From contig CANPWZ010000006.1 in assembly GCA_947585425.1 (NCBI GenBank), positions 1 through 64,000 of the forward strand: a DNA stretch of 64,000 bases, written 5' to 3'. The stretch comes from an uncultured Oscillospiraceae bacterium. GTDB lineage: Bacteria > Bacillota > Clostridia > Oscillospirales > Oscillospiraceae. The translations under genes and the position numbers were made by a program. Position 1 is the first letter of the stretch. Every line of letters begins with the position of its first letter. The notes beneath the pieces are model-generated. The model saw nothing but the letters and a program-made list of their open reading frames with translations. It had not been told where the DNA came from and did no database searches. This document shows, one piece after another, positions 28,825 to 38,948 of this stretch.

Positions 28825-29661
28825 CTATGATACCAGCCCCAGCCTGTCCAGCGCCCGGGCGTGTTCCGCGCCGGTGGAGATCAGATAGATACGGGTCGTT
28901 TCAATGGACGAGTGCCCCAGCACGTCGGACAGCTTGGCGATGTCCCTTGTCACCCGGTAGAACATCCGGGCGAACAGGTGCCGCAGGTTGTGGGGGAATA
29001 CCTTGGAGCGCTCCACCCCCGCCCGGTCGCACAGGGATTTCATCTCCGCCCAGATCTGCCGCCGCGTCAGCCCCTTTCCGTTTCTGGTGAGAAATATCTC
29101 GCCGGAGGCGATTTTTTGTTTTCCGGCGTATTTCAGCAGTTTGCGGCAGAGCTTGCCGGGGAGCATGATGACCCGGATCTTTCCCTTGAGCGAGATCTGT
29201 GTCTGGCCGTTTCGCGCCGCCTCCACGGTGATATACCGCACCTCGCTGACCCGGATGCCGGTGGAACAGATGGTCTCCATCAAAAGCGCCAGTCGCGGTT
29301 TTCCACTTGCGGCGGCCAGGAGGCGGTCATATTCCTCCCGCGTCAGCTCCCGGCTCTGATCCCGGAACACCCGCCGCTGGAGCCGCAGGGCCTTGACCCG
29401 GCAATCCTCCCAGCCCAGGAATCGCAGGAGGGCGTTCACCGACGCCACCATGGAATTGACCGTGGTGGGGGCATAGCCCTGGGCCGTCAGTCCGTCCCGC
29501 CACGCGGCCACAGCGTCCTTTGTGACAGGCGCGCCGCCCATGTGCGCGGCAAAGGCGGATGCGTCCCGCAGGTACTTTTCGATGGTGCCCGCGCTCTTTT
29601 CCTCCCGCCGTAGATAGGCGGCAAAATTCCGCAAGTCGGGGTCAATCATTCTGTGTTTCAT
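28825..29661 (-). CDS. XerC/D-like tyrosine recombinase
   Basis: TICSTGIRVSEVRYITVE, HNLRHLFARMFYRVTRDIAKLSDVLGHSSIETTRIYL. Confidence 0.9.
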   Translation of the reverse strand: MKHRMIDPDLRNFAAYLRREEKSAGTIEKYLRDASAFAAHMGGAPVTKDAVAAWRDGLTAQGYAPTTVNSMVASVNALLRFLGWEDCRVKALRLQRRVFRDQSRELTREEYDRLLAAASGKPRLALLMETICSTGIRVSEVRYITVEAARNGQTQISLKGKIRVIMLPGKLCRKLLKYAGKQKIASGEIFLTRNGKGLTRRQIWAEMKSLCDRAGVERSKVFPHNLRHLFARMFYRVTRDIAKLSDVLGHSSIETTRIYLISTGAEHARALDRLGLVS

Positions 29662-29760
29662 AACTGCCTCCGTAAATAAAATAGGGTTATGTCTCTATTT
29701 TACCCAATGAGGCAGTAGATGATTTCAGCGTCGTAAAATTGAACTGAGCAAATGCACAAA

Positions 29761-29796
29761 GTTGAAGGACTCTGTCAAACGACAGAGCCCTTCAAC
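29761..29796. terminator. Hairpin
   Basis: gttgaaggactctgtc aaac gacagagcccttcaac. Confidence 0.6.
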
Positions 29797-30046
29797 TGTT
29801 CACGGAGCTTTTTCAGCCGCTTTGGAGATTTCCTGTGAGGGGCTTTTCTTTGAGCCGGCAGCGCAAATATTGGGTAGTGCCAACATTGCAAAATGCTTTC
29901 GTACATAATTCTTTACAACCGTCGGAAACTGAGTTAATATGAAGGAGTAAACCATTGCAAAAGAATTAGCAGCTTTTTGATTATAGCGAGGTAACTGCTG
30001 CCACTCTCCCGTTGTGGTCCTTTCCCCTTTTCCGCCTACACCCCGC

Positions 30047-30226
30047 TCAGACCCAAACGCTGACCCATACGCGGAAACAACGCTATGGGGCGGACGGAAC
30101 GCATGGAGCGGAGAGTATCTTTTTCTGTGCGAAAGACCTCCAAACGGACACAAAACTGCGGGAAAACAGTATCGAAGGCACCTCATAACCCGGAGGTCGC
30201 AGGTTCAAGTCCTGCCGCCGCAACCA
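30047..30226 (+). repeat. Terminal direct repeat copy 2 (right end of element B / att), ends with tRNA-fMet 3' fragment
   Basis: See 581-760; followed by cggagcaagc..gcttgctccggcgtttttt, the probable original tRNA terminator. Confidence 0.92.
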
Positions 30227-30254
30227 CGTCGGAGCAAGCTTCGTATCGCTTGCT

Positions 30255-30343
30255 CCGGCGTTTTTTACGCCGGAGCGCGCTCGCTCCGCTGCTCCTCCTC
30301 TCCCCACAAAGCCAAAGGGCGGCTTTGCGGGGGCCCCGTTTCC
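30255..30343 (+). repeat. Dispersed intergenic repeat, copy 1
   Basis: gctcgctccgctgctcctcctctccccacaaagccaaagggcggctttgcgggggccccgtt. Confidence 0.6.
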
Positions 30344-30419
30344 CGATGGTGTTTTCGAGCAGTCACCTCATAAGAGCAGCTGTTTCCGCATCGGAAACGG
30401 CTGCTCTTCATCGTTTCTC

Positions 30420-31655
30420 TCAGAACGGCACCCCGTCCTCCTCCCCGTCGGGCCGGTCCTCCCCGGCCTGGGCGGCGGTGTACACCGCCCCCTTGCCGTA
30501 CCTGGCCCGGATGGCGTCCATGGTCCGCTCCAGCTTCTCCACCCGCTCCCGGCGCCGGGGCTCCTGGGGCTGAAACAGGCCCAGCTGCTCCGCCGCCTCG
30601 TCCTCGGGGATCAGATTCTGGGCGGTGAGGGTGATGGCCCGGATGGGCGCGCCCGACTTCCAGCTCCGCTCCAGGATGTCCAGGGCGGCCCGGGAGAGCT
30701 CCCGGGCGGTGTTGGTGGGGGCGGGCAGGGGCCGCTGGCGGCAGATGTCCTTGAAATTGGGATCCCGGACGGACACCTGGAGGGTGACGGCCTTCATTCG
30801 GTGCCGCCTGAGCCGCACCGCCACCTGGTCGGCCAGCAGGGCCACCCCCCGGCGCACCTCGTCCCGGGTGGTCAGGTTGTGGGGGAAGGTCTCCCCGTTG
30901 CCCACGGATTTGGGGGGCGTGTACTGCCCCGCCGGGGCCACGGGGGAGTTGTCCAGCCCGTTGGCGTAGTTCCAAAGCTGGCCCCCCTGCTTGCCCAGCA
31001 GCTCCACCAGGGCCTGCCGGTCGAAGGCGGCCAGCTCCCCGATGGTGCCCACGCCGTACCTTGCCAGCACCTTCGCCGCCGCCCGGCCCACGAACAGCAG
31101 GTCGGTGACGGGCAGGGGCCACACGATCTCCCGGAAATTGTCCACGGTGATGACGGTGGTGGCGTCGGGCTTTTTGTAGTCGCTGCCCAGCTTGGCGAAG
31201 ATCTTGTTGAAGGACACCCCCACCGAGATGGTGAGCCCCAGGGACTCCCGCACCTCCCGGCGGATGCGGTCGGCCAGCGCCTTCGCATCCCCGCCGAACA
31301 GATGGAGGGTGCCGGTCACGTCCAGCCAGCTCTCGTCGATGCCGAAGGGCTCGATCAGGTCGGTGAAGCGGTAATAGATGGCGTTGATCTGCCGGGAGTA
31401 CACCCCGTATCGGTCGTGATGGGGAGGCAGCAGCACCAGCTCCGGGCACTTCTGCCGCGCCTGCCAGATGGTCTCCGCCGTTTTGACCCCCATGGCCTTG
31501 GCCGGCTCGTTCTTGGCCAAGATGATACCGTGGCGGCTCTTGGGGTCGCCGCAGACGGCCACCGGCCTGTCCCGCAGCTCCGGGTGCTCCAGCAGCTCCA
31601 CCGAGGCGTAAAAGCTGTTGCAGTCGCAGTGAAAGATGACCCGGTCCACGCCCAT
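30420..31655 (-). CDS. dinB: DNA polymerase IV (Y-family)
   Basis: MGVDRVIFHCDCNSFYASVELL, FGIDESWLDVTG, TISVGVSFNKIFAKLGSDYKKPD. Confidence 0.94.
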   Translation of the reverse strand: MGVDRVIFHCDCNSFYASVELLEHPELRDRPVAVCGDPKSRHGIILAKNEPAKAMGVKTAETIWQARQKCPELVLLPPHHDRYGVYSRQINAIYYRFTDLIEPFGIDESWLDVTGTLHLFGGDAKALADRIRREVRESLGLTISVGVSFNKIFAKLGSDYKKPDATTVITVDNFREIVWPLPVTDLLFVGRAAAKVLARYGVGTIGELAAFDRQALVELLGKQGGQLWNYANGLDNSPVAPAGQYTPPKSVGNGETFPHNLTTRDEVRRGVALLADQVAVRLRRHRMKAVTLQVSVRDPNFKDICRQRPLPAPTNTARELSRAALDILERSWKSGAPIRAITLTAQNLIPEDEAAEQLGLFQPQEPRRRERVEKLERTMDAIRARYGKGAVYTAAQAGEDRPDGEEDGVPF

Positions 31656-31766
31656 GCTCCTCCCCCCTTCCTGTCCTGAGGGCATTATACACCGCCGCCC
31701 CCGGTTTGTCAAACGTTTGTTCGATAATATTATAAAAAGAGAGAGCCCCCAAGGGCCCTCCCGATG

Positions 31767-32213
31767 TCATTTCGCCCCGGTGGAGCCGAACCCGCCGGCC
31801 CCCCGGCCGGTGTCGTCCAGGTCCTCCGCCTCGGCAAACTCCGCGGTGAGGTAGGGCGCGATGACCAGCTGGGCGATGCGGTCCCCGCACTCCACCACCC
31901 GCATCTCGCCGCTGTGGTTGTGGAGGGACACCATCAGCTCCCCCCGGTAGTCCGCGTCGATGACCCCCACCTTGTTGGCCGGGGCCAGGCCCTGCTTGGT
32001 CGCCAGGCCCGAGCGGGCGTACACCAGCCCCACATACCCCTTGGGGATGGCCATGGCAAGGCCGGTATGGATGAGGACGGTCTCTCCCGGACGGACGGCC
32101 ACGGGCTCGTCGATGAGGGCGTAGAGGTCGGCGCCGGCGGCGTCGGCGGAGCCGTAGGCGGGCAGCTTGGCCCTGGGGTCCAGCTTTTTCACGGGCAAGG
32201 GCGCGGTGAGCAT
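31767..32213 (-). CDS. dut: dUTP diphosphatase
   Basis: AYGSADAAGADLYA, YARSGLATKQGL, GVIDADYRGEL, GDRIAQLV, GRGAGGFGSTG. Confidence 0.95.
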   Translation of the reverse strand: MLTAPLPVKKLDPRAKLPAYGSADAAGADLYALIDEPVAVRPGETVLIHTGLAMAIPKGYVGLVYARSGLATKQGLAPANKVGVIDADYRGELMVSLHNHSGEMRVVECGDRIAQLVIAPYLTAEFAEAEDLDDTGRGAGGFGSTGAK

Positions 32214-32226
32214 CGTGCGTTCCTCC

Positions 32227-32787
32227 TTATCTGTCTCTGTCGGCGGTGATGGGCTGGACGGTCATCTCCCCGTCCCACAGGACGATGGAGCCGGATCGCA
32301 GCGACTTCTTCACATCGATGATGCGCTGGTTGGCGCTGCCCCGGAAGCGCAGATGCAGGTCCTTCTGGTCCTCGATGAAGGGCCCGTCCACCAGGATGTC
32401 GATGCAGAGGAGCAGCTTGTCGGTGACCTCGCACCGGGCGCGGCTGGGCATGAGCAACTCCTTGTCCAGCAGATAGCCGGAGTAGCACCAGATGGTCTTG
32501 TCGGGATACAATTCCTTCACCCGCCGGACCAGGGGGAGCAGGGCCCGCTGGTTGTCCGGCTCGAAGGGCTCGCCCCCCAGCAGGGACAGCCCCTTGATGT
32601 GGGCCGGGGCCAGGGCCGCCACGATCTTGTCCTCGTCCGCCTTGGTAAAGGGCCTGCCGTAGGAAAAGTCCCACGCCTCCTCGTTGAAGCAGCCGGGGCA
32701 GTGATGGGTGCAGCCGGACACGAACAGGGACACCCGCACGCCGGGGCCGTTGGCCACGTCCACCCATTTGATGTCAGCGTAATTCAT
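32227..32787 (-). CDS. nrdG: Anaerobic ribonucleotide reductase activating protein
   Basis: VSGCTHHCPGCFN radical-SAM cysteines; adjacent to nrdD. Confidence 0.95.
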   Translation of the reverse strand: MNYADIKWVDVANGPGVRVSLFVSGCTHHCPGCFNEEAWDFSYGRPFTKADEDKIVAALAPAHIKGLSLLGGEPFEPDNQRALLPLVRRVKELYPDKTIWCYSGYLLDKELLMPSRARCEVTDKLLLCIDILVDGPFIEDQKDLHLRFRGSANQRIIDVKKSLRSGSIVLWDGEMTVQPITADRDR

Positions 32788-32862
32788 AGATTCCTCTCCG
32801 TATCGGAAAAGGGGCGGCCCAGGGGCCGCCCCTTTTTAGTTTGGTTTTTTTGCGGCGGGGCC

Positions 32863-34989
32863 TTACAGGTGGAGCACCCGGGATTTGATCTCCTTGGTCT
32901 TGCCCACGTTCCAGAAGTTCTCGCCCAGATAGCCGCAGGTGCGCCGCACCACGTTCATCTTGGCGTGATCCTTATTGCCGCAGCAGGGGCACTCCCACTC
33001 GCCGTCGTCGTTGATCTGGATCTCCCCGTCGTACCCGCACACCTGGCAGTAGTCGCTCTTGGTGTTGAACTCGGCGTACTGGATGTTGTCGTAGATGAAC
33101 CGCACCACGTCCTTCAGAGCCTCCAGGTTGTGGCGCATATTGGGGATCTCCACGTAGCTGATGGCGCCGCCGGGGGACAGGCGCTGGAACTCGCTCTCGA
33201 TCTGGAACTTGGAGAAGGCGTCGATCTTCTCCCGCACGTCCACGTGGTAGGAGTTGGTGTAGTAGCCCTTGTCGGTGATGTCCTTGATGGTGCCGAAGCG
33301 CTCCTTGTCGATGCGGGCGAACCGATAGCACAGGGACTCGGCGGGGGTGCCGTACAGGGAGAAGCCGATGCCGGTCTGGTCCCGCCACTTGTAGCAGGTG
33401 TCCCGCAGATAGGTCATCAGCCTCAGGGCGAAGTCCTTGCCCTCGGGCTCGGTCTGGGAGCAGCCCTTCACCAGCTTGGTGACCTCGTAGATGCCGATGT
33501 AGCCCAGGGAGATGGTGGAGTAGTTATCCAGCAGATACTTGTCGATGGGCTCCCCCTTCTTCAGCCGGGCGATGGCGCCGTACTGCCAGTGGATGGGGGA
33601 CACGTCGGACCGAACGCCCATCAGGGCGTTGTGCCGGCACATGAGGGCCTCGTAGCACAGTTCCAGCCGCTCGTCCAGCAGCTTCCAGAACTTGTCCTCG
33701 TCCTGGCCGGAGAGGATGCCGATCTGGGGCAGGTTGATGGACACCACGCCCTGGTTGAACCGGCCCTCATACTTGTACGCGCCGGTCTCGGGGTCGATCC
33801 AGTCGGTGAGGAAGGAGCGACAGCCCATGGGGGAGTACACGTTGCCGTTGTGGGTCTCCCGCATGATCTTGGCGGAGATGTAGTCGGGGTACATCCGCTT
33901 GGCGGAGCACTTCACCGCCAGCTCGGTCAGGTAGTCGTACTCGCCGCCGGACAGGTTGTTACACTCGTCCAGCACATATACCAGCTTGGGGAAGGCGGGG
34001 GTGATGTACACGCCGGCCTCGTTCTTGATGCCCTCCAGCCGCTGCTCCAGGACCTCCTGGATGATGGCGGCGTTCTCCCTGATGTAGGGGTCGCCCTCCC
34101 GCAGGCACAGGAACAGGGTGACGAAGGGGGACTGGCCGTTGGTGGTCATCAGGGTGTTGATCTGGTACTGGATGGTCTGCACGCCGGACTTGAGCTCGTC
34201 CTTGGTGCGGGCCTCGGCGATCTTCACCGCCGTCTCCTCGTCCAGCTCGGGGGCGGCCTCCCGGGTCTTGCGGAGGTACTTCTCGTAGGTCAGGCGGAGG
34301 TACTTGCCCAGATGGCTCATCTCCACCGACTGGCCGCCGTACTGGTTGGAGGCCACGCAGGCGATGATCTGGGTGACGATGGTGCAGGCCACCTGGAAGC
34401 TCTTGGGGGACTCGATGAGCTTGCCGTTGATCATGGTGCCGTTGTCCAGCATGTCGCCGATGTTCACCAGGCAGCAGTTGAAGATGGGCTGGACGAAATA
34501 GTCGGCGTCGTGGAAGTGGAGGACGCCCTCGTCGTGGGCCTTGGAAATCTTCTCGGGCAGCAGGATGCGGCGGGTCAGGTCGCGGCTCACCTCGCCGGCG
34601 ATGTAGTCCCGCTGGGTGGAGGCGATGGCGGTGTTCTTGTTGGAGTTCTCCTCCGCCAGGTCCTTGTTCTGGTTGCGCAGCAGGGAGAGGATGGACTCAT
34701 CCGTGGTGTTGGCCTTGCGGACCAGGGCCCGGGTGTAGCGGTAGATGATATAAGCCTTGGCCAACTCGTACTTGCCGGCGGCCATCAGCTTGGTCTCCAC
34801 CATGTCCTGGATGTCCTCCACCAGCAGACGGGGCTTGTGGCTGGCGGCCACCGCGTCGGCGATGACGTCCACCGAGGCGTCGTCCAGGCGGAACTGCTCC
34901 TCCACGGCGGCGTTGGCCTTCTGGATGGCGTTGACGATCTTGCTGCGGTCAAAATCCACGACCGAGTTGTCTCTCTTGATGACCTTCAT
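32863..34989 (-). CDS. nrdD: Anaerobic ribonucleoside-triphosphate reductase
   Basis: MKVIKRDNSVVDFDRSKIVNAI ATP-cone; CQVCGYDGEIQINDDGEWECPCCGN zinc site; RRTCGYLG C-terminal glycyl region. Confidence 0.96.
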   Translation of the reverse strand: MKVIKRDNSVVDFDRSKIVNAIQKANAAVEEQFRLDDASVDVIADAVAASHKPRLLVEDIQDMVETKLMAAGKYELAKAYIIYRYTRALVRKANTTDESILSLLRNQNKDLAEENSNKNTAIASTQRDYIAGEVSRDLTRRILLPEKISKAHDEGVLHFHDADYFVQPIFNCCLVNIGDMLDNGTMINGKLIESPKSFQVACTIVTQIIACVASNQYGGQSVEMSHLGKYLRLTYEKYLRKTREAAPELDEETAVKIAEARTKDELKSGVQTIQYQINTLMTTNGQSPFVTLFLCLREGDPYIRENAAIIQEVLEQRLEGIKNEAGVYITPAFPKLVYVLDECNNLSGGEYDYLTELAVKCSAKRMYPDYISAKIMRETHNGNVYSPMGCRSFLTDWIDPETGAYKYEGRFNQGVVSINLPQIGILSGQDEDKFWKLLDERLELCYEALMCRHNALMGVRSDVSPIHWQYGAIARLKKGEPIDKYLLDNYSTISLGYIGIYEVTKLVKGCSQTEPEGKDFALRLMTYLRDTCYKWRDQTGIGFSLYGTPAESLCYRFARIDKERFGTIKDITDKGYYTNSYHVDVREKIDAFSKFQIESEFQRLSPGGAISYVEIPNMRHNLEALKDVVRFIYDNIQYAEFNTKSDYCQVCGYDGEIQINDDGEWECPCCGNKDHAKMNVVRRTCGYLGENFWNVGKTKEIKSRVLHL

Positions 34990-35288
34990 TGGTAAAGCTC
35001 CCTCTCTATATCTCATATTCTGCGCGAATATCACAGTCCAAAAGGCCGGGGCCCCCGCGCTTTGGAAAAAGCCGGGAATGACCCGTGCTCAATTATCGTA
35101 CTACATCTTGTGGTGTCTGTCAAGGGGTTTACGTAAAAAATATCAAAATATTGTGTGCGGGCCCTTTTTATGGGACCGGCCCGCCGTGGCGTCCCGATTA
35201 GGCGGGGCATAGACTGGGATGCACCTGTCCGGCCCTCCCGCCGGGGGCGGGGGATCGTGCCTGACAGGGAGTGAAAGGAGCGTGCTTC

Positions 35289-36221
35289 ATGAACCAGACC
35301 TATTTGAACTGTCCCTCCGTGGGCAACGCCATGTCCCCGGAGGAGTTCGCCGCCCAGAACGGCGACCCCGGCTTCGGCCCCGCGCTGGGCGGCCTCCAGG
35401 GCCAGAATGGGTGCGGCTGCCAAAGCGGCGGCCAGATGCCCCCCTATCCCTGCGGCCAGATGGCCGGGAACTGCTGCCAGCCCATGGTGTGCTGCTGCCA
35501 GCCGGTCCAGCCCCCCTGTAAGCCGGTAGAGGTGGACGAGGACGCCTGCTGCTGCAAGCAGTCCTTCCAGGCGGCGCTGGGGCTGCTGTGCAACCCCGTC
35601 CTGGCCAGCCTGCTGGACTTCAACGCCGTGGCCTTTATCACCGGCGACTATCTGGCCGGCTCCGTGCCCGAGACCCCGGCCACCCCCACCGCCGGCACCC
35701 CGTCCGACAACCTGGCGGACGACCTGACCGGCACCTTCCGGCGCTTCTCCCCCTGCAACGCCGACCTGCTGGACATCAACGCCCCGGTGTACGCCGCCAG
35801 CGCCACCGCCGACACCGCGGTGCTCACCGCCACCCAGATGTCCCTCTGCGCCCTGGACGCCCTTGCCATCCAGGCCGTGGAGGCCGAGGCCGAGGGCGAC
35901 CTGACCGCCGACGAGGTGGCCGCCCGGAACTTCCGAACCATCCAGTCCGTCCTGACCCAGAGCTCCACCCAGGGGGCCTGCGCCATGACCCCCGGCTGCC
36001 ACTGCTGCGACGGCAGCGGCGAGGGCTGCTGCTGCTCCGCGGGCGTGCTCACCGCCCTGTCCCAGGGCAATCTGAGCCGCCAGGTGTCCCTGGTGGCCGG
36101 GCCGTTGGTGCTGAACGAGGCCACCCTGCTGGGTCGGGTGGGCAACGTGCTCATCCTGGCCAACCCCGAGGACGAGCGGATCTATTTCGTCTGCGCCAAC
36201 AGCGTGCAGTTCATCGCCTGA
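35289..36221 (+). CDS. Cysteine-rich hypothetical protein
   Basis: Good RBS (gaaaggag); CC/CCC clusters (NCCQPMVCCCQPVQPPC, DACCCKQ, CHCCDGSGEGCCC). Confidence 0.8.
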   Translation: MNQTYLNCPSVGNAMSPEEFAAQNGDPGFGPALGGLQGQNGCGCQSGGQMPPYPCGQMAGNCCQPMVCCCQPVQPPCKPVEVDEDACCCKQSFQAALGLLCNPVLASLLDFNAVAFITGDYLAGSVPETPATPTAGTPSDNLADDLTGTFRRFSPCNADLLDINAPVYAASATADTAVLTATQMSLCALDALAIQAVEAEAEGDLTADEVAARNFRTIQSVLTQSSTQGACAMTPGCHCCDGSGEGCCCSAGVLTALSQGNLSRQVSLVAGPLVLNEATLLGRVGNVLILANPEDERIYFVCANSVQFIA

Positions 36222-36228
36222 GACGCGC

Positions 36229-36262
36229 AAAAACCCCGCGGGATCGCTCCCGCGGGGTTTTC
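36229..36262. terminator. Bidirectional terminator
   Basis: aaaaccccgcggg atcgct cccgcggggtttt. Confidence 0.8.
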
Positions 36263-36269
36263 TCTCGGA

Positions 36270-37367
36270 TCACACATTAAATCTGAAGAGGATGATGTCC
36301 CCGTCCTGGACCACGTAGTCCTTGCCCTCGGAGCGGATGAGGCCCTTCTCCCGGGCCGCCGCCATGGATCCGCACTCTTTCAGCGCGTTGAAGGCGATGG
36401 CCTCCGCCCGGATGAACCCCCGCTCGAAGTCGGAGTGGATCTTGCCGGCGGCCTGGGGGGCCTTGGTGCCCCTGGTGATGGTCCAGGCACGGCACTCGTC
36501 CTCGCCGCTGGTGAGGAAGGAGATGAGCCCCAGCAGGGTGTAGCTGGCCCTGATGAGCCGGTCCAGGCCGGACTCCTGGATGCCCAGGTCCTCCAGGAAC
36601 AGGGCCTTCTCGTCGGCGGGCAGCTCGGCGATCTCCGCCTCCAGCTTGGCGCACACGGGGATGACCTGGGCCCCCTCTGCCTTCGCCCGCTCCGCCACCT
36701 GGTTATAGTACTCCACCGCCGTGGGGTCGGCGAAGCCGTCCTCGTCCAGGTTGGCGGCGTAAATGACGGGCTTGAGGGACAGCAGCTCGGAGGTCTTGAT
36801 GAGCTCCCCGTCCTCCTCGTCCACCTCGCTGAGATAAGACCGGGCGGACTTGCCGTCGTTCATCCACGCCCGCAGGCCCTCGAACACCTCGGCCTCGTGG
36901 TTATACTTCTTGTCCGCCTTGGCGGCCTTCCTGGCCTTGTCGATGCGCCGGTCGGCCATCTCTACGTCGGCCATGATGAGCTCCAGGTCGATGATGTCCA
37001 TGTCCCGGACGGGATCGGTGGAGCCCTCCACGTGGATGACGTTCTCATCGTCGAAGCAGCGCACCACGTGGACGATGGCGGCGCACTCCCGGATGTTGGC
37101 CAAAAACTTGTTGCCCAGGCCCTCCCCCTTGGAGGCCCCCTTCACCAGCCCGGCGATGTCCACGAACTCCACCACGGCGGGAGTGGTCTTTTTGGGCTTG
37201 TAGAAGTCGGAGAGCCAGTCCAGCCTCGCGTCTGGCACCGCCACCGTGCCCACGTTGGGGTCGATGGTGCAGAAGGGGTAGTTGGCGCTCTCGGCGCCGG
37301 CGTTGGTGATGGCGTTGAACAGGGTGGACTTGCCCACGTTGGGCAGCCCCACGATGCCTAATTTCAT
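36270..37367 (-). CDS. ychF: Redox-regulated ATPase/GTPase YchF (first codons apparently supplied by element C)
   Basis: MKLGIVGLPNVGKSTLFNAITNAGAESANYPFCTIDPN; C-terminal TGS region. Confidence 0.97.
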   Translation of the reverse strand: MKLGIVGLPNVGKSTLFNAITNAGAESANYPFCTIDPNVGTVAVPDARLDWLSDFYKPKKTTPAVVEFVDIAGLVKGASKGEGLGNKFLANIRECAAIVHVVRCFDDENVIHVEGSTDPVRDMDIIDLELIMADVEMADRRIDKARKAAKADKKYNHEAEVFEGLRAWMNDGKSARSYLSEVDEEDGELIKTSELLSLKPVIYAANLDEDGFADPTAVEYYNQVAERAKAEGAQVIPVCAKLEAEIAELPADEKALFLEDLGIQESGLDRLIRASYTLLGLISFLTSGEDECRAWTITRGTKAPQAAGKIHSDFERGFIRAEAIAFNALKECGSMAAAREKGLIRSEGKDYVVQDGDIILFRFNV

Positions 37368-37373
37368 AATTCC

Positions 37374-38624
37374 TCATACTCCTTGATTTTCAACGGGTTT
37401 GGCGGCCCGTAACGGTCTCTGCTGTACCATTACTGTACCATTTTGCGTTTGCTGACTGCGTTCAAACTGTTGGACGGCTTTCGTCATCGAGTCATCGGTC
37501 ACATGGACATAACGATCCATCGTGGTCTGGATGCTGGCGTGGCCCAGCAGTTTTTGCAGCACTTTGGGCGGCATCCCGCTCTCGATGGCGCGGGTGGCAT
37601 AAGTGTGGCGCAGCGCGTGCATACAAAAATGCTTGATCCCCGCCTCATCGCACAGCTTGTACAAGTGGGTGTCATAAGAACTGTTCTTTGCAGGCTCACC
37701 AGTCCTCCAGTTGATAAAGACCAGGTCCCGCATCACAAGGGTCGCTTTCGCGCCGGTACGCCGGTCAATGTACTCCAAGGTCTTGGAGAGGACCGCCCCC
37801 TCCCTTCTCCCGTCAGCCCTTGCCTGTACGTCCCGGAGTATCTCGTAGGCACGATTTGTCAGAGGGATCGTTCGGTAACTCTGCTGCGTTTTGGGGGGAC
37901 CGGCACGCCAGTACTTCTGGCTGTGCCGGTATTCCAGCGTTTTATTGACCGTCAGCGTCCGTCTTTCCCAGTTGATCGCATCCCAGGTCAAGCCGATCAA
38001 TTCGCCGGTACGCAGTCCCGTCTCCAGGATCAGCGCGTATTGCGCGTAATTGTGAGACCGCTTGGCCGTCTCCAGGAATTTTTGCTGTTCTTCCACCGTA
38101 AGGAACTTGATGTCATCCACGGCACGGATGGGTTTCGTGTATCTTACCCCATCCATAGGGTGTTTGGCAATCAGGTCATTCATGACCGCTGACCGGAGCA
38201 TAGTGCCCATAGCGATATACGCCTGCCGGATCGTAGAGCCCGCATAGTCGTCTTCCATACGGTTCAGAACCATCTTGCAGTGCATCGGTTTGACCTCCGC
38301 CAAAGGCATACTGCCGATCACAGGCTGAATATTGTGTTCATATCTCTCCCGGTAATTCCTCCGGGTGTTGGGTGCCAGATCGCCTACGATATTTTTGATC
38401 CAATACTCAAACCAAGCGTCCACGGTCACATCTGGAGGGACGACTGCGTTATTGTGCTTGTCCGCGTATCTCGCGTCTTCCAGCCAATTTCGGGCCTCCG
38501 GGAGTGTAGAAAAACATCTGACGGAACGCTTCCCTTGCTTATTTACAAATCTTGCGCTGTAAAGACCGTCCTTTCTTTGGCAGATACCCTTGCCGCATTC
38601 TCTGCCTTTTAAGTTTTTACCCAT
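37374..38624 (-). CDS. Tyrosine integrase of element C
   Basis: [57 protein letters not shown]; stop codon 7 bp from ychF start. Confidence 0.95.
   Translation of the reverse strand: MGKNLKGRECGKGICQRKDGLYSARFVNKQGKRSVRCFSTLPEARNWLEDARYADKHNNAVVPPDVTVDAWFEYWIKNIVGDLAPNTRRNYRERYEHNIQPVIGSMPLAEVKPMHCKMVLNRMEDDYAGSTIRQAYIAMGTMLRSAVMNDLIAKHPMDGVRYTKPIRAVDDIKFLTVEEQQKFLETAKRSHNYAQYALILETGLRTGELIGLTWDAINWERRTLTVNKTLEYRHSQKYWRAGPPKTQQSYRTIPLTNRAYEILRDVQARADGRREGAVLSKTLEYIDRRTGAKATLVMRDLVFINWRTGEPAKNSSYDTHLYKLCDEAGIKHFCMHALRHTYATRAIESGMPPKVLQKLLGHASIQTTMDRYVHVTDDSMTKAVQQFERSQQTQNGTVMVQQRPLRAAKPVENQGV
37422..37447. repeat. Putative arm-type repeat, left end of element C
   Basis: ctgtaccattactgtaccattttgcg; near-copy at 54116-54142. 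Confidence 0.65.
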
Positions 38625-38716
38625 AATAGGACTCCTTTCCCGCTATGAGAAAAAAGCCCCATGCAACAACAATCATTGTAGCATAGGGCTTTCTTTTTCT
38701 CAATAGCGAAATGCGT

Positions 38717-38884
38717 TCAAATGATCAATTTATTACTGATGAACTCCTCGAACTCTTTGCGCTTCACCAGCTTTTTTGTGCCTACATAGAGGACAAAGGG
38801 GCAGTTGGGCGTCCGCAACAGGCTGTCGATTTTGTTAATCCCGATGTTGCTATACTCAGCCGCCTCCCGGATGGTCAGCGTCAT
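38717..38884 (-). CDS. Excisionase-like protein
   Basis: MTLTIREAAEYSNIGINKIDSLLRTPNCPFVLYVGTKKLVKRKEFEEFI; ORF may start further upstream (38968). Confidence 0.75.
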   Translation of the reverse strand: MTLTIREAAEYSNIGINKIDSLLRTPNCPFVLYVGTKKLVKRKEFEEFISNKLII

Positions 38885-38948
38885 TTTCAGGTGGATTGGG
38901 ACATGATCCCCTTCGCCGTGAGACTGTGATCTATCTGAGGAGCGATAC

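Noticed and set aside
30363-30372. cacctcataa matching the 5' edge of the att core
   Set aside because: Only 10 bp, outside the delimited element and without the tRNA 3' part; probably chance or a minor secondary site.
32167-34995. 942-aa plus-strand ORF opposite nrdG/nrdD
   Set aside because: Antisense of well-recognised conserved genes.
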